64,000 nucleotides of DNA from Glossina fuscipes (Eukaryota > Arthropoda > Insecta > Diptera > Glossinidae). The stretch's first letter is position 1; each line of letters starts with the position of its first letter. Below the pieces are notes generated by a model. The model was not told the origin of the DNA. It ran no database searches and worked only from the letters and a program-made list of their open reading frames with translations. The position numbers and the translations under genes were made by a program. Where the stretch lies: NCBI RefSeq assembly GCF_014805625.2, contig NW_023998431.1, positions 4,865,198 through 4,929,197 of the forward strand. Direction: 5' to 3'. Below are positions 34,593-45,945 of the stretch, one piece after another.

Positions 34593-37339
34593 TAAAAATA
34601 AAATGCGCTAACGTAGGAAACCATATCTTTTTACTTAATTTGAGCGGATGTACGGGAGTTGGACAATAAATCAAAATATATGTACATGAAATAGCCATTC
34701 AAGCAAATCACCTGAATAAGATACCTTTATAAGCTGATCCAGCTGAATGAAATTATTGCTGGAGAACGCTATTAACAAACAGCGGATGGTGAAATTAAAC
34801 CAAAAATTAAAAGTAGTGTAATGGCTGTATGCAAAAAAACATTCTCGTGGCGCTAAAAACATCTGACTGCAAGATGCTGGAAAATGTCTCCTGTGCCTTT
34901 AGTACGAAATTCATATTCTGTCGGCAAAATGAGAGAAATAATTGTTAATGAAAATCTGAATAAAAGAGTGTCCATTTTGTTGTTGTTTTTATTTATAATA
35001 AGCGCTCAGTTTCACTAAAGGGTTCCCCGTTTCATACGCATAATCCCAATAAATTTAAACGATGGGCGTTTGGGCCAACGTGGCTGACTTTAGGATTTGA
35101 CTTTGTGACCTTAATGAAGATGATTTGTGATTTATTCCGAAAGACGGATGGACGGACGTAACTAAATCCAGTTTCTAGTATTTATATTAAGCCGGAGTCT
35201 ACACCAAGTAAAAAGATTTTGACTCGGACACTGGGACTATATTATATTTAAAAATATGGGCATAACGAATTTAAAATCGCGGCCTATCTTTATGATTTTT
35301 TGGTGTTATGTTATACTTCCTCGTGCGATTTTAATTTGATCTCTTCGTTGCATGTATGAGTTATTAATGAGAGAACCTGTCGACTGTTTCACTATATCGC
35401 CTACGGTTATATATGTATATGTGTACGCGATATGCATAAGATATGTGAAATTTAACCGCATTCAAGCCGGTTGCAACCGTATTAAAAAGGCAGAAATGAG
35501 TGCGTTCGTATGTTCAGACACGAATGTGCCTATAAAAAATATTTCAGTAATTCATTCATAAGCTGACCGTTAACCTCTTTCCTCGTATAACTTTTTTTTG
35601 ACATTTTTTTATTTTGGTTTTTTATTTATTTTATCATAAAATATTTATATATTTTTGTTTACCCTTTTTTTCATACTTCCATGCGTCTTTGTTTTTTTTT
35701 TTTTTTTTTTTTGTCAATTTTTTACGTTTACAAGTATGCATATGTTAAATATTCAGACAAATAAATAAACATACACACATATGCACACAATATTTATGCA
35801 AATATAAGGACATACACTTCGTCAGGCAACTGCATGAAATACGATGTGATAGTGAATTTTTAATGCCTTTTAAACACGTAGTCCATATACGTCGCATACA
35901 GTTGTGTGCAATTAGTTGTTGTTATTTGAATTTCTCTTTGCCTACGCATTGCACGCATTTGTGTGGGTGTTATGCTTAATGTTTATCTGTTGATAATTAT
36001 AAAATATATGAACAAATGTTCAATTGTTTTTTTTCTTTTTTTTCTTTTTTATTATTGTTATTATTATAATTATTATTATTATTATTATTATTGTTTAAAA
36101 ATCATTCAATTTTATGAACTCTTTCTCTCTCCGTCACTTTCTATCTTTCTCTACTTTTTGTAGAAGTTTGCGCGATATGTATTAATAGTTTAATTAAAAA
36201 ATTCGCGAAATATGAAAATCAGAAATAAACAAAATAAGTGTTCCTTGTATACTACATCCTTGAAATCCTCAAATTATATGATGTCATTTTTTCCATCTAT
36301 ATATGTTAGGCTGTTCAACCCCTTTTGAAATGATATTCTGAATGACCTTGAAGATAATCATCTGTATCGACTACTGCTACGATTATTTCTTCCGATGAAA
36401 AAGTGCATTTTTTTCTTTTAAGATTACATGAAATTTGAAGAGCACGGCGTCTCGTGCTGATCTATTTGTTGCTATTGATTGAGTTCTCTTGAAATATATT
36501 AAAAAATGTATTAAGCAATAATATTACTTTCTTGTCGAGGCGAAATCTTCAATTTTACGCATTTAAAGGCTAACAAAAAATGGGACGAAATTTGGCGGAA
36601 AGCTCATCATGAATATGAATATTCTAAAGAAAGTCATACTTTATGATGATAATATCAAAATAAAATGAATGCTTTATGAAGGTATATTGTGGAAAGTAAA
36701 TTTCAGATGAAGTTGACAGTAGAGTGCAATTGCCATTTCGCAATGCCTGTCGAGCAATCCTCGTAAAAGTGTGCGTGAATGTGTGTTTGGCTGTGTATGT
36801 ACGCTTGGTTACACCACCATCACCTATAATTCTCAGCCCTTCACTCACTAGTTATAAACAATATGTTCATTAAATATGAATTTTATTTGAAGTACGTACC
36901 GTTGTTATTGTTGTTGTACGTACTTATCGCTGCTCATTTTCGGTATGCATTTCGTGTGAATGAATTATGGCGGGACTTGTGCGTGCATATATATTAGTTC
37001 GATATGAGCATAATTGTTTTGCCTTTTCTTTCTTTTTTTTGTTTTGTTGTTTCTTCATTATTTATAATAATCATTTAATGCGAATTAATTGTTTAAAAAT
37101 GATTGAAAATATTATACGCATAGGTATATAGGTGTTTATGTATGAAGAAGTATTATGTTTAAGTGCGTAAAAAACAAAAATGAATATAATTTAAATACTT
37201 GCGTAACCTTATTAAGCGCAAACAATTATTATTTATTAAAATTATTTTAAAATTATTTAATTGATTTATTTAAAAAACATGTACGCGGTAATGGAAAAGT
37301 GCCGGGCATCGATTACTAAGAAAATCCCGGTAATGTTGT
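34593..37339. other. Gene-free AT-rich stretch
   Basis: A weak repeat piece with GACGGATGGACGGACG lies at about 35143-35157 and resembles 51990-52015. Long T tracts at 35690-35712; a (TTA)n tract at 36050-36092. Minus 36624-36848 has an ATG-started 74-codon frame (MSEGLRIIGDGGVTKRT at its start) without family features; I do not call it. Confidence 0.35.
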
Positions 37340-37500
37340 TTCTCTTTTATACTCTACATCACTTGTGGTGCAAGGGTGTATTAAGCTAAGTGCGGATATA
37401 AACGACATCCGGAACGAGTCGAGATAGACCCAGCTTTTACTATAGTAATCGGTTCAGAAGCAGTTGCTGAAGCCATTTAAAGTTGTGTGTCCGTCTAGCC
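37340..37500 (+). repeat. Hairpin-headed interspersed repeat, copy 1
   Basis: Starts CTTTTATACTCTACATCACTTGTGGTGCAAGGGTGT, the same head as 45555-45600 (TTTTTATGCCCTACACCACT...). ACCACTTGTGGT with flanking CCCT/AGGG forms an imperfect hairpin. It is likely another non-autonomous Helentron-like or foldback family; end not defined. Confidence 0.45.
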
Positions 37501-38059
37501 ATCTTACTCGATTCGCTTTCTTTTGTTAAACCACAATTTTTAATAGGCCGTATCGGTCCACTTCTTTAAGCAGTAACTAAATTGTCACAGCAGCGAGGGG
37601 TAAGCTATGTAATGTGGGACCACAGAGCGCTATGGTATTTTTACTTGTATTAGTCTGGCAACTCTGTCGCGCTGCATAGTCGTCTATATTTTGTTTCGGC
37701 AATTAACATTTTAATTTTTTGTTGCATTTCGTGGCTATTCTGCCTTATAGTGTGTGAATTTATAATATACTTTGAGAAGAAAGTGAGTGAATTCAAAGTA
37801 AAAGAAATATTTTTTCTTTAAGCTTTGATTCATTGGACTTTTGCAAACAAAAATTTTGAGCTCTGATATAAATCTCTCTTTTTTTTTTGTTTTCTCTCTT
37901 TTTCTCTGTTATTTTTTCGCTGTTTGTAGTTTGTTTTGCTATTGATCTCTCGTTACAGTGTTAACGTAACAGAGAAGTTTTGCACAAATTGGTTGATAAA
38001 TTTTTATGTTCAGGATTTTTTTTAGCGATTTGTGCATCTGTTCTTCATAATCCACAACT

Positions 38060-38281
38060 GTGTTTTTGACTGGACATGGAGTCGCACCTTGTCGGGCGAA
38101 AACGGGCCCGGAATCTGATAGATTCGTTTCTTGTTGGCTCTGCGGGCGCTTTGGTCAGGCAAAGTGTGCCGGTATTCTCGGCCGTGCTGCTGACGCAGTC
38201 GCTGACCCGTCTAAAGGCTTAAGATGGTCATGTCCTGACTGTAGACAGCGGAACATTGATTTTTATAAACTTTTCACGTAG
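38060..38281 (+). pseudogene. LINE ORF1, PHD-finger part
   Basis: The frame reads FVSCWLCGRFGQAKCAGI and ends GLRWSCPDCRQ, the middle and last metal-binding pairs of a PHD finger like those in ORF1 of CR1 elements, where it may aid RNA or chromatin contact. The first CxxC pair is damaged: only one cysteine (VAPCRAK) is found. No in-frame ATG precedes it; the nearest ATG, at 38076, is in a different frame, so a small indel between 38080 and 38100 probably broke the start. The frame ends at TAG 38279-38281 but the next ORF1 part continues in the same frame. Confidence 0.8.
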
Positions 38282-38911
38282 ACCCGTTATGGTTTCTCGG
38301 AATTGAGTAGAAATCTCGGCTCCTTGTGGGCAAAGTTTGAGCTCATTAAGTCTAGGTTTGATGAGTGTCGTTTTATTGGACACTCATCTTCTACTCGTAG
38401 CGTAGCGTGTGCGACGTCACCTCTGGCTTTCTCCAAATCTGATTCGTTGGTGCAAGTTACCGCTCCCTCTAACTCTAAAATGAACAGTAATGTTTCCGAT
38501 ATTGCTGAGTCGTTTGGTAGCAAAACAGTTACAAACAAACCGGCAAGTCCGTCGGTTTTAAGCTACGCTAAAGTGGCAACTCGAAAGTCTCCTACCGTGA
38601 ACCCCCCTCCTGTTCCAAATAATGACGTTTGCTTGACGGCAGTTCTTCCCAGAAAAGCAATATTTGTGTCAAGACTGGCACCTGAAACATCGGTGGATAA
38701 CATAAAAAGTTATCTGGCGACGAAAGCCCCATCAGTCAACTTAAAGCGCGTTAGCATCTTCAAAATGGCTCCTTCTCAAGCTAGGGCAATCTCCTATTTT
38801 AAAATATCAATTCCGACTGAAAACAGTGATATGTTGTTAAACAAATCACTGTGGCCAGTAGGATCGTTAATTAAGGAATTTATCCCTCGAGATCGTCCCC
38901 GTAATACCTAG
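38282..38911 (+). pseudogene. LINE ORF1, linker and RRM-like part
   Basis: In the same frame as the PHD part, separated from it only by the TAG at 38279. About the first 40 codons are helical (LSRNLGSLWAKFELIKSRFD). A Ser/Pro-rich linker follows, then at about 38650-38900 a globular region that starts RKAIFVSRLAPETSVDNIKS and ends SLWPVGSLIKEFIPRDR. This order is that of CR1-type ORF1 proteins, in which the last region is RRM-like and binds nucleic acid. It ends at TAG 38909-38911. Codon use and integrity suggest that only the two TAG codons and the broken start disable ORF1. Confidence 0.8.
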
Positions 38912-41020
38912 GCAATAAATAGTCTTTTTGCCTTCAAAAAACTAATTGTTTCTTTAGGCCCACTATCTCTCATTTATCAAAATGTTAAGGGTCTAAATTC
39001 GAAAATTCGTTCCACTTTCCTAAATTCAGTGAGCACGGAGTTTTTCTGTTTGGCCTTTACTGAAACTTGGCTAAAACCCGATCTTCATTCGTCGGAACTT
39101 TTTCATAGTTCTTTCCAAGTCTTTAGAAATGATCGAGTGAATCGCATTGGTGGTGGTGTATTAATTGCCATATCTGCGTCAGTCCCGTTCAATTTCATTG
39201 AATTTCCCACTTCTCCTGACGTTGAATTTATCGCTATTCGTGCGAATATGCCTGATAAACATCTATTTATAAGCTGCTCCTATATTCCCCCAAATTCTGA
39301 TATCTCCATTTACAGGAAACACGCTGCCCTCATTTGTGAAGTGGCCAAGCGGTCTAGACCCACCGATTTGGTCGTTGCATTGGGTGACTTCAATTTGCCT
39401 CAAGTCAGTTGGTGTAACACTGATAATTTTGGCTGTTTGGTTCCTACTTCAACGTCTGATAGGGCTGTTGTGTTCTTTAGTGAATTGTTTGATCATAATT
39501 TGGGTCAATATAATCGTACCCCTAATTGTAATGGTAGACTGCTTGATCTCTGCTTTGCCAATTTTCCCGAGATTAACGTAAATCGTTGTCCATCTTTTAG
39601 TTTACCTGAGGATCCTTATCATCCATCAATATGCATTTCCTTTCATCATATGAATCATGGTTTGTTGAAATGCCTTAATGTGCCAAATCAAACTTTTTTA
39701 AATAATTATTATGATTTTCATAAAATCAATATTGTATTGCTAAAACATCGTCTTTCACATTTGACGCTTGATTTCTCAACCGGTAGTATTGAAAGCTTAT
39801 TGTCATCGTTCTACAATACATTAAATCTAGCTATTGCTACATCTGTTCCGATCAAGCAGTGTCGACCTCGAAGCAGGTGTCCCCCGTGGTTTAATAAGAC
39901 AATTAAATACCACAAGAATAGAAAAAACTCGCTATTCAAAAAATATTCGAAAAGTGTCTCTGCGCTCGACTATGTCGCTTACTCGGTGGCGAGGCGTAGA
40001 TGTAACTACGTCAACCATCATTATTACTGCAGATACCTTCAGTCCATTAAATCCTGTCTGTTTGCTAATCCTAAATTCTTCTTTATATTTGTTAACTCTA
40101 AAAGAAAAATTTCCACATATCCCTCTCATGTTTCTTTTAATGGCTCTGATTCCTCGGATGATTTTGAAATCTCAAATCTATTTGCTCAGTATTTCCGACG
40201 AAACTTTTCGATTGCTAATTTCGATTTACCAGCAAACTACCCATATCCTATAACTAACTCGGTTTCAACACCTAACTTGGTTATTTCGGAAGATGATGTT
40301 TTCAAAGGGTTGACTTCTCTAAAATACAGTTGTTCGCCTGGACCTGATGGAATTCCATCATGTGTACTTAAATCTTGCGCTGTCGAGTTATGTGGTGTGA
40401 TCTCAAAGATTTTTAACATGTCCTTGTGTTTAGGTGTTTTCCCTTCATGTTGGAAGAGTAGTTTCCTTATTCCTATCCACAAGAGTGGAAGTAGACAATT
40501 TGTTGAGAACCACAGAGGCATAGCCAAGTTGAGTGTCTTGCCCAAGTTGTTCGAGCGTATTGTGACCCAGCATTTGCCCTTTGCCATTAATTCGTATATT
40601 TCTCCGCACCAGCACGGCTTTCGAAAAGGTCGATCTACAGTCACCAGCTTGTTAGAGTTTACCTGTCATGTTTTCAAGGCTTTTTCTAGTGGTTCTTGCA
40701 CAGATGTTATTTATACTGATTTAAGCAAAGCATTTGATATGGTTAACCATAGACTACTTATCTTTATACTCCAAGCCTCTGGTTTCCCACCCTACTTAGT
40801 GAAATGGATAAGCTCTTATCTGCACAATAGATCCTTCAGGGTTTTGTTTAACTCCATCACCTCGGATGAATTTCCCGTTACGTCTGGCGTACCTCAAGGA
40901 AGTCACTTAGGTCCTATTTTATTTAGTTTATACATTAACGATCTCCCATCGGTGGTTAATTCCAGCCAGATTTTAATGTATGCTAATGATGTGAAACTGT
41001 TTTCTTCCTTCTTTGTTTAA
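38912..41020 (+). pseudogene. LINE ORF2: endonuclease and reverse transcriptase
   Basis: ORF2 continues in the same frame directly after the ORF1 TAG, with no ATG before the first domain. Endonuclease: LIYQNVKGLN at 38972, catalytic glutamate in LAFTETWL, then DLVVALGDFNLPQVSW, then PEDPYHPSI in the place of the final histidine motif. A connector with PWFNKTIKYHKNRKNSLFKK follows. Reverse transcriptase: PGPDGIPSCVLK, HQHGFRKGRSTV, motif A DVIYTDLSKAFDMVNH, motif B SGVPQGSHLGPILF, motif C MYANDVKLF, in which the first of the two catalytic aspartates is asparagine. It ends at TAA 41018-41020, in the same frame as the next part. It would cut target DNA and copy element RNA if intact; this copy cannot. 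Confidence 0.9.
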
Positions 41021-41817
41021 TCGCAATCACATCAGCTTCAAGGTGATTTGGATAATTTTGTTGCATGGTGCTCTTTGAATCTTCTGAAACTAAGTCTGAG
41101 TAAATGTAAGAAGCTTTCATTCTCAAGAAGAAAGTCATTCATTACTCAGTATTTCATAGATTCGCATAAGTTGGAGGACGTCGATTCGATCACAGATTTA
41201 GGCGTTCTATTTGACCATATGTTACGTTTTAACTTGCATATTGAGCTCTCGATTAGCAAAGCTAGGTCCGCGCTTGGTTTTTTAAAAAAGTGGTCCAAAG
41301 AGCTTGATGATCCCTACATTACGAAAAGGCTGTACATGTGTTTGGTCAGACCCATACTCGAGTATCCTCAGTTGTGTGGTCTCCTTCATATAGGTGCTAC
41401 ATAGATTCAATTGAATCTGTTCAAAAGCAATTCTTGCTGTTTGCCCGTAGAAATTTGGGTTGGGATCCGATTGCCTCTCTTCCTCCGTATGAAAATATGT
41501 TGCTGTCCCTACCGTCTCTTAAGAAACGTAGGTTTGTTCTTGGCGTTTCCTTTCTAATTAAAGTAATAAATGGTGCTATTGACTCGCCTTCATTACTTGG
41601 TGAAATAAGCTGTAATGTCCCTAACCGCTTCTCTAGGCACTTTATCTTGGTTAAGCTTAATCAGTGTAAATTTAATTATGAGCTGTTCAATCCGCTCAGA
41701 GTCGTTTGCAAGAACCTAAATGACGTCTACCACTTATTCTCCTTATCGGACTCTTTAAAGTCCATTAAAGCAACATTGCTTAATACGCGCTATTTACCTA
41801 TGTCGTATTTAAACTAG
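41021..41817 (+). pseudogene. LINE ORF2 C-terminal part with frameshift
   Basis: After the TAA the same frame runs on to 41404 (NFVAWCSLNLLKLSLSKCKK, TDLGVLFDHMLRFNL, RLYMCLVRPILEY). Around 41365 one base appears lost, so the protein continues in another frame from WSPSYRCYIDSIESVQKQF to the natural C-terminus PMSYLN and stop at 41815-41817. The truncated copy at 5881-6712 is open across the 41365 site but has its own frameshift elsewhere, which supports the reading here. This region follows the RT palm in CR1-type elements; its function is not well defined. Confidence 0.85.
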
Positions 41818-42130
41818 CTTTTATCCTTAAAAAGTCGTTACGTTTCGAAAGTGAATTATTGTCAATTTATTATCGGTTGCCAGGCTTGTGCATGTTTGCG
41901 ATGGCTTAGGGGTTCATTTGAAATTTGGTCCTCTACCGGTTGTAAGTGTGGCTCTATTCTGATAGTGTACATGCTTTTTTTCTTTTTCTTTTTTTTTCTT
42001 CTTATTTGTTTTATTATACTTATACTAAATTTTATTATTAATTAATATAAGTTTTGCATTAAGAGCCAATTGCACTTGACTGTTATTTGTTTAGTTGAGT
42101 TTCTAGTATAAGTAGAATAAATAAATTAGT
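41818..42130 (+). other. LINE 3' UTR
   Basis: Shares TATCGGTTGCCAGGCTTGTG and GCGATGGCTTAGGGGTTCAT with the minus copy at 5890-6000. A T-rich stretch (41972-42010) and AATAAATAAATTA end the element. CR1-type elements end in short tandem repeats instead of long poly(A), in line with this. Confidence 0.75.
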
Positions 42131-42432
42131 TTCGCTGGACTATGTCTTTCGGTTTTTGCTATGGATGAAAATATCGAAGGGAGAATCTCACGTGTTTTTA
42201 GTGCGATTTCTTAAGCGAAATTCCTTAAAATTGTGAAGACGTGGATTGCTTTAAAAGGCTGAAATCAGAACCACTTTCTTCACGATAATCCTTTATTAAG
42301 GCCGCTCCTTAATGGAAAGCTTTTAAATTTCAAAAACGCATCTTAAAAAATTTTTATTTAATTTAAAGAGAACACTCCAACTACTTCTATATAGTAAAAG
42401 TCGCCTTTGTGATATTTGATGTCTTTGTAAGC
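42131..42432. other. Gene-free spacer
   Basis: Nothing recognised between the LINE and the next repeat. Confidence 0.5.
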
Positions 42433-43272
42433 TTTTTCATACCCTTCACCAAAGGATGAAGGGTATCTTCACTTTGTCAAAACGTTTGTAACGCCCAGAA
42501 GGCAACGTCACAGACCCCGCATAGTATATATATTTTTGCTCAGCATCAAATTCTACATCGAGTTAAGTCCGTATGTCCGCCTGCGTGTGTGTCCGTTTGT
42601 GAATGTGTATTGAACATTCTCCTGACCGCAAAAATGAAGTTATCGACTGCAAACTTGCTAGAAACATTAGAAGCATCGGTGCGAGGACCCGCCTATAGCA
42701 CCGCGTAAATCTCACTCATAAACAACAGCAGATAAATCTACGAAAATTTGAGTGTGTAATCTATGGCTGATGTGGTGCTACATTTGCAAAAGTGGAAAAA
42801 ATTTACCACGCCTACCGAATACTATAGTGAAACAAGTTGCAAAAACCCCATCGATGAATTTTTTGACCAGTTTCACTTATGGAATGCACCTAAACGTGTC
42901 CGTTTCTTCGTCTGTTCATCTGTCCGTCTGCAACTCTGTAGTATTTGTAGTAGTACGTATGTATGTATGTATGTATGTATATATGTAGTATGTCTAGTAG
43001 GTGTGGTAAGCCTTCTCTCGTTAGCGAAAATAAAGACATCGCCTACAAACTAGCAACCGAATTTTAAGTTAATCTTTTCCAAGGTCACGCGTACAACGTC
43101 CATACCGTTATGCGATACAAAATTTCATCTTGAAAATAAAAAAAAATCAATCGCGCTCACTCCATACTAAAGGACATGAAAATTCACTTCTTTTACTTAT
43201 TTTATCGTTTTTAGGATAACGGTGATGGGTATAAAAGATTCGGTCACTACTGAATACAATTTTCTTACTTGT
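42433..43272 (+). mobile_element. Helentron/DINE-1-like element, copy F (full length)
   Basis: The start holds a hairpin: ATACCCTTCA ccaaagga TGAAGGGTAT, a perfect 10-bp stem. Then come AAAACGTTTGTAACGCCCAG, GTCCGTATGTCCGCC, an internal near-duplicate half (TCTGTTCATCTGTCCGTCTG) with an expanded (ATGT)n tract at 42957-42979, and the end GGATAACGGTGATGGGTATA, a mutated palindrome, CTTACTTGTTT. Together with copy A it defines the family. No coding capacity: the two open frames at 42752-43053 are repeat-derived. Confidence 0.75.
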
Positions 43273-44224
43273 TTTTTTTTTTTTTTTTTCTGCTTCCGTG
43301 TTTTGGACAGAAGCCTTGTTATAGTTTGTATGACTTGTAAAAATAATTAATTGCGAGAGACATGCATAGAAAGGCAGTTTTAATGAAGCTTCACTGCAAT
43401 GCGTCATCACTAAAATAAAAAGTAATAATAATTAACTTTGAATGGTAGGCGAAATATAACGGGTTATGTTCGTGTTAAAGATTCTAAATTATGTAAAAGA
43501 GCATATCCGAATAATACAATTTCTTGCCGATCAAGACTTGTCTACCTGCAACCACGTGCGAAAACGAATTGTGAATTGGGGACAACGTTCTTACAACGTT
43601 CCGTCCCAGTTTTGACAAAACATATGAGTTCACTTTGTATTTAAGTAAAGAATAAAGATATTCCACTAGTTGATATCTTTGGGGTTACATAGCTCACATT
43701 TCATGAGCTCATTATTCAAATTATTGTTCGAAGTTTTGAGTTTTGTCACTTGCCCCCATCTGTCCTTTTACAGACTTGCTCTTGAAATGCTTAAAATTGC
43801 AAATTTTATATCAATAAAAAAACTTCTACAACATAACCTTATTAGAATTCTACATTGTCAACTACCTCTGATAAATCATCTAAAAACTTATCATAAAGAG
43901 GCATTGTGTACTGTGCAACCTGAAAACGACAGCATCTTGACTTTTTTCCAGCGAATAAAATTATATTCAGTTGTGATCGAATCTTTTCTTTATTTTAAGC
44001 AATATAAACAGAAGCGCCAAAAATTATGAAATTTCATTGCACCACAATATTGAGTGATGAGCTCGATTTTTTATCATCCCTGTACAGTTCTGTAGTGTAA
44101 AAACGCCTAGAGTATAAACAGGAAAACTTCTGTTGTAAGTTATGAGTAAGTAAAGTTAATTTTATTTTACTTTCGAAAGGAGAGGAATTGTCTGCTTAGT
44201 TGTAACCTTTTGATCGCTTTTACG
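43273..44224. other. Gene-free stretch
   Basis: Open frames plus 43438-43644 and 43670-44029 (119 codons) are AT-driven and show no family features or splice context. A long T run (about 43268-43290) borders copy F. Confidence 0.35.
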
Positions 44225-44475
44225 TATTTTCAATGCCAATCAGCCAGCAAGAATTTCCAATGGGTTTGGTAAATTTGAAGCTGATCTTTTATATTATGCG
44301 ATCGGTAGAATGTTGAAAATAGACTTATATACGAACGGTCAAGCGGAGGCGCTGGGAGACATGCTCAGATCGACTCAGAATTTTAGTCGCATTGTGAATA
44401 TTAGAGCGTCTCTGAAACTTCCATTCAAACATTTCGGCAAAACAAATATTCGCGTAATCTTCGTTAAAGTATATA
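44225..44475 (-). mobile_element. Helentron/DINE-1-like element, copy K (fragment)
   Basis: Minus-oriented fragment with AATTTGAAGCTGATC at about 44273, AGACATGCTCAGATCGACTC at 44358 and TCTCTGAAACTTCCATTCAA at 44409, matching the same order in copies D and I. Ends are not preserved. The plus open frame at 44310-44531 is built from this repeat. Confidence 0.5.
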
Positions 44476-44758
44476 AAAGTATGCCACAAAATCCATTTAA
44501 AATGCGACAAAAGGAAAGCCTTTGTCGCTGAAGAGGCTCGTAACAAGTGACTGAACGATACACGCCTCTTATTTGATTCCTTTTTGCAATAAATGGATAG
44601 AGTTGCTGTATTTTTGGGACTTTTCATCGAATTGTCATCAAGTGCTTATAGAAACTCATTTTTCTTTAAACATATTTACATGCCTTGAATGTATATCAAC
44701 CGGTCAGATTATTAAAAAAGTTGTTTTGATATAAGTTTTTAGATATAATTATATTTTA

Positions 44759-44795
44759 ATTTTTTATACCCTAGATTATCTGTGGTACCAGACCA
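44759..44795 (+). repeat. Hairpin-headed repeat, head fragment
   Basis: TTTTTTATACCCTAGATTAT then CTGTGGTACCAGACCACA resembles the head at 37345 and 45555, with a GTGGT...ACCAC pairing. Confidence 0.35.
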
Positions 44796-44814
44796 CATTA
44801 AGGTGATTTTTTTT

Positions 44815-45475
44815 CAACAAGTCTTGCGAATCGATAATCCCATTTATCGACTTTATTAAGAATGAAATCCGTAAGATAAACCGACCTTTCTCCGCTGAGG
44901 GTATTGCTAAACGTTGTAGTCTATACTTAAGTAGTGCTAATGTTGCTTGTGTATATCAAGGAAAATTCTTTAAAACAGAAGTCAAGAATTGTTTTTCAAC
45001 CTATTCGATGGATTAAACCCAGTTCCCAGAGAATGGAGGCCATATCTCCAAAGTGTATTCCAATGTAGGTTATATTGAAGTCATATACACTTTTGTCGTA
45101 GTGTGTGGATCATAAAATTCTCGAGACTCGTATTTAATAAATCTGAAAATGGTTCCAGTTTCATTGTTGGTGGGCTCCATGTGTAGGTTAAAACAAAACT
45201 TTCAGTCGGAAAGTAATCCTGAACCTTGAGCCACCTTTATATTCTCTAGTTGATGTGATCCTATGGACTATTCCGTTAAGCTTATGTTTCCTCTTGAAAA
45301 TTCTAATTTCTTAAATTTTTTCATGTTTAATGTTTGAAAATTAACTGATCACCAAGTAGCTGAATTATTTAGGTCAGTTTGAAGGATTTTGGAGCGAAAT
45401 TCACTAAGCTAAATGTCGTAAATAGCTTCATGTCGGCAGCAAATGTCAAGCTTTTCGATGACATGATCACATACA
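44815..45475 (-). pseudogene. LINE reverse transcriptase fossil (RT core end to C-terminal region)
   Basis: On minus, SSKSLTFAADMKLF at about 45460-45415 matches the RT motif C region of the LINE at 40.97 kb (the usual aspartate pair is partly kept). Further along, SIE*VEKQFL at about 45015 and GRFILRISFLIKSINGIIDS at about 44905-44830 match SIESVQKQF and RRFVLGVSFLIKVINGAIDS of the fuller copy. Several stops interrupt it. It is the most decayed of the LINE pieces, and hairpin-headed repeats stand at both borders. Confidence 0.7.
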
Positions 45476-45552
45476 TGTTAAGAAAATTAATCAAGCAGAA
45501 CCCCTTATCCAGCATTACTGTACTGTTTAGATCTTAGTATAACTAAAATAAC

Positions 45553-45830
45553 TCGTACTTTTTATGCCCTACACCACTTGTGGTACAAGGGTACAATAAG
45601 CACATGCGGATGTATGCAATGGCAAGAACGACATAAGACGATGATCTTTCTAGGACGCATGTAAAGGGCGAATTGAAGGTAATTTTGCCTTTTGATAATT
45701 TTGTTATAAGCCAGGAGGCCTAAACCTTGTGTTGCCAAGGCTTCCGCTACTAGAAGCACTTGCAAGTCAAAGGGCGAGGATATTGTGACGGATATACGCC
45801 TCATATCAACGATGTTACCTATCAGTACAA
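45553..45830 (+). repeat. Hairpin-headed interspersed repeat, copy 2
   Basis: TTTTTATGCCCTACACCACTTGTGGTACAAGGGTAC at the start matches 37345. CCCTAC-ACCACTTGTGGT-AAGGG forms an imperfect hairpin. The similarity fades after about 50-60 bases (GCGGATGTATGCAA vs GCGGATATAAACGA). No coding capacity. Confidence 0.45.
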
Positions 45831-45945
45831 GTAGATATTCTCCTCATAAAATTGTGTAAATCGAAAAACATCATCATTTAAGAAAACATTAAAGTGTTTT
45901 TTCAGCCATTTATTGAACGTAAAATCAGATAAAATTTGATCAGAC

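Larger units (their letters stand above)
37600..42130 (+). mobile_element. Near full-length CR1-type LINE retrotransposon (dead copy)
   Basis: A 4.5-kb non-LTR element with a 5' untranslated region, ORF1, ORF2 and a 3' UTR ending in AGAATAAATAAATTA at about 42113-42130. ORF1 carries a PHD-type finger and an RRM-like region; ORF2 has an apurinic-type endonuclease and a reverse transcriptase. PHD-bearing ORF1 is typical of the CR1 clade. The copy has three in-frame stops (38279, 38909, 41018), one frameshift near 41365 and a changed RT active site, so it cannot transpose. The 5' limit is uncertain (37560-37660); no target duplication was found. Related fragments lie at 1-870, 5881-6712, 44815-45475 and 57180-57275. 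Confidence 0.9.

Noticed and set aside
36624..36848. 74-codon ATG-started minus frame
   Set aside because: Includes Thr/His-rich low-complexity sequence from CACACA-like DNA and an AT-driven end; no support beyond the ATG.
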